From contig DKJA01000201.1 in assembly GCA_002454505.1 (NCBI GenBank), positions 7,951-15,713 on the forward strand: DNA of 7,763 nucleotides, in the 5' to 3' direction. Source of the stretch: Oxalobacteraceae bacterium UBA6704 (GTDB taxonomy: Bacteria > Pseudomonadota > Gammaproteobacteria > Burkholderiales > Burkholderiaceae_D). This document shows, one piece after another, positions 6,437-7,763 of this stretch; position 1 is the first letter of the stretch, and the number at the start of each line of letters is the position of its first letter. A program made the translations under genes and the position numbers. Below the pieces are notes generated by a model, which saw nothing but the letters and a program-made list of their open reading frames with translations, had not been told where the DNA came from and searched no databases.

Positions 6437-7666
6437 ATGGCAATGCGTATCAGCACCAGCATGATGTACGACCGCGGCGTGACCCAGCTGTCGTCGCTGC
6501 AGTCGAGCCTGCTGAAAACCCAGAACCAGCTGTCCACCGGCCTGCGCGTGCTGACGCCGGCCGACGATCCCGTGGCGTCGGCGCGGGCGCTGGAAGTGAC
6601 CCAGTCGCAGCAGCTGAACGAGCAGTACGGTTTCAACCGCTCGAACGCCCGCTCGTCGCTGGACCAGGTCGATACCGTGCTGCAAACCGTCAACGAGATC
6701 TACACGGAGATGCAGACGACGATCCTGGCCGCCGGCAATGCCGGGCTGGGCCAGTCGGACCGCGACGCGTTGGCCGCCAACCTGGAATCGATGCTGTCCA
6801 ACCTGGTGGCCCAGGCCAATACGGCGGACGGCAACGGCGGCTACCTGTTCTCCGGCTACAAGACCAACACGCAGCCGTTCACGCTGACGGAAACGGGCGC
6901 CCAGTACTTCGGCGACCAGGGCCAGCGCGAACTGCAGGTGGGCTCCGGCCGGCAACTGCCGATCAGCGCGTCCGGCAGCAAGATCTTCGAACAGGTGATG
7001 ACCGGCAACGGCACCTTCCAGACGCAGGCCGATCCGGGCAATGTGGGACGGGGCGGCACGGGCGTCATTTCGCCGGGCTCGGTGGTCGACGCCAGCAAGC
7101 TGACCGGCGACACCTATTCCGTCGCGTTCGCGCCCGATGCCGATGGCGTGATGCAGTACACCGTCACCAACAGCGCCGGCGAAGAGGTGGTGCCGGCCAC
7201 GCCGTACAAGGATGGCGACCCGATCACGTTCGACGGCATCACGTTCGACATCAAGGGCACGCCGGTGGATGGCGACTCGTTCTCGGTGGAGCCCAGCACC
7301 AAGCAGTCCGTGTTCGAGACGGTGCGCAACGTCATCGAAGCGCTGCGCCACCCGCCCACCGCGGCCGGCACCGGCGCCGGTGCGGCGCTGACCAATGCGC
7401 TCAGCATCGCCACGCAGAACATGCAGAACGCGCAGGACACGTCGCTGTCCGTGCTTGCCTCGGTAGGCTCATGGGGCCGCGAGCTGGACTACATGGACTC
7501 GTCCGGCTCGGCGGTGGACATCCAGTACCAGGCCCAGATCTCCGACCTGATCGAAGTGGACTACATCGCCGCCGCCTCCCGCTTCACCCAGCTGCAAACC
7601 AACCTGACCGCCGCCCAGCAAACCTTCAAGGCCGCCACCAGCCTGTCGCTGTTCAACTACATCTGA
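6437..7666 (+). CDS. flgL: Flagellar hook-associated protein 3, FlgL
   Basis: FlgL is the second hook-filament junction protein, placed between FlgK and flagellin. The N-terminus MAMRISTSMMYDRGVTQL and the helical region with LSTGLRVLTPADDPVASARA at about 32-51 are flagellin-family hallmarks. The C-terminal IQYQAQISDLIEVDYIAAAS (about 362-381) and the ending SLSLFNYI complete the paired coiled-coil termini. At 409 residues it is longer than the E. coli protein (317). The extra residues lie in the central domain (about 200-300), where residues 225-287 resemble two modules in FlgK. No cysteine is present. GGAG at 6425-6428 is eight bases from the ATG at 6437; the in-frame ATG at 6443, which would match the usual MR start, has a less suitable spacing of 14. 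The gene is probably co-transcribed with flgK. Confidence 0.97.
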   Translation: MAMRISTSMMYDRGVTQLSSLQSSLLKTQNQLSTGLRVLTPADDPVASARALEVTQSQQLNEQYGFNRSNARSSLDQVDTVLQTVNEIYTEMQTTILAAGNAGLGQSDRDALAANLESMLSNLVAQANTADGNGGYLFSGYKTNTQPFTLTETGAQYFGDQGQRELQVGSGRQLPISASGSKIFEQVMTGNGTFQTQADPGNVGRGGTGVISPGSVVDASKLTGDTYSVAFAPDADGVMQYTVTNSAGEEVVPATPYKDGDPITFDGITFDIKGTPVDGDSFSVEPSTKQSVFETVRNVIEALRHPPTAAGTGAGAALTNALSIATQNMQNAQDTSLSVLASVGSWGRELDYMDSSGSAVDIQYQAQISDLIEVDYIAAASRFTQLQTNLTAAQQTFKAATSLSLFNYI

Positions 7667-7670
7667 CGTC

Positions 7671-7703
7671 GGGGACTGTCCCCACAGGGGACTGTCCCCG
7701 GGG
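7671..7703. repeat. GC-rich palindromic repeat element, right (inverted) copy; possible flgL terminator
   Basis: Two exact copies of the odd palindrome GGGGACTGTCCCC lie at 7671-7683 and 7687-7699, separated by ACA and followed by GGGG. The two units can pair with each other as a hairpin with 12 of 13 pairs (one central T-T mismatch) and an ACA loop. The reverse complement matches bases 1-33 at 30 of 33 positions. It begins four bases after the flgL stop codon. Such a stable structure could end or attenuate transcription or protect the 3' end of the flgKL mRNA, but no T-tract follows, so it is not a standard intrinsic terminator. Confidence 0.8.
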
Positions 7704-7720
7704 TTGCCTTTCGCAGAAAT

Positions 7721-7763
7721 CAGGGACAGACCCTGTTTTACAAGAAACTTTCCTGTAAAACAG
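7721..7763. repeat. Second palindromic element, apparently cut by the window end
   Basis: CAGGG and CCCTG at 7721-7725 and 7731-7735 form a five-base stem around ACAGA, followed by TTTT. Overlapping this, bases 7733-7747 and 7749-7763 are inverted arms around a central C, with 14 of 15 positions complementary, including the perfect 10-base pair CTGTTTTACA and TGTAAAACAG. The core GGGACAG is shared with the elements at 1-33 and (as CTGTCCC) 7671-7703. The palindrome reaches the last base of the window, so it probably continues beyond it. The CAGGG/CCCTG stem followed by TTTT could also act as a weak terminator after flgL; this is inference. Confidence 0.65.

Noticed and set aside
7676..7687. 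CTGT...ACAG pair resembling a LexA box
   Set aside because: The half sites are only four bases apart, whereas the LexA consensus needs eight; it arises from the overlap of the two repeat units.
1..7703. Composite transposon carrying the flagellar genes
   Set aside because: Inverted repeats bracket the block, but there is no transposase or target duplication, and the contents are a core gene cluster in canonical order with uniform composition. A dispersed intergenic repeat is the simpler reading.

Overview
The window is the distal part of a flagellar axial-structure gene cluster. Seven complete genes lie head to tail on the + strand in the order flgF-flgG-flgH-flgI-flgJ-flgK-flgL. High GC content, the canonical enterobacterial/beta-proteobacterial gene order, the two-domain FlgJ (rod-binding plus glucosaminidase) and L- and P-ring proteins together point to a Gram-negative proteobacterium. 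The GGGGACAGTCCCC-type intergenic palindromes suggest Oxalobacteraceae (Massilia-like); that family-level guess is from memory and is not proven by the window.

Layout: bases 1-33 hold a GC-rich palindromic repeat just upstream of flgF. flgF (54-797) and flgG (860-1642) encode the proximal and distal rod. flgH (1656-2315) encodes the outer-membrane L-ring lipoprotein, flgI (2317-3432) the periplasmic P-ring protein, and flgJ (3443-4357) the rod cap and muramidase. These five are closely packed (gaps of 62, 13, 1 and 10 bp) and look like the end of a flgB-to-flgJ type operon whose earlier genes lie left of the window. An 88-bp gap before flgK carries a good sigma-28 (FliA) promoter match. flgK (4446-6422) and flgL (6437-7666) encode the two hook-filament junction proteins and form a late transcription unit. 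The 97 bp after flgL hold a second, inverted copy of the left-end repeat and the start of another palindromic element that runs off the window.

How the genes work together: FlgJ locally digests peptidoglycan and caps the growing rod. FlgF and FlgG build the rod, FlgI and FlgH form the bushing around it in the cell wall and outer membrane, and FlgK then FlgL form the adaptor between hook and filament. The sigma-28 site fits the usual hierarchy in which the junction proteins are boosted after the hook-basal body is complete.

The genes themselves are ordinary. I see no undescribed multi-gene system. The less ordinary points are the inverted repeat elements at both ends of the flgF-flgL block, a beta-rich sequence module found twice in FlgK and once in FlgL, and a few single-residue oddities. 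There is no gene-free stretch over 300 bases.
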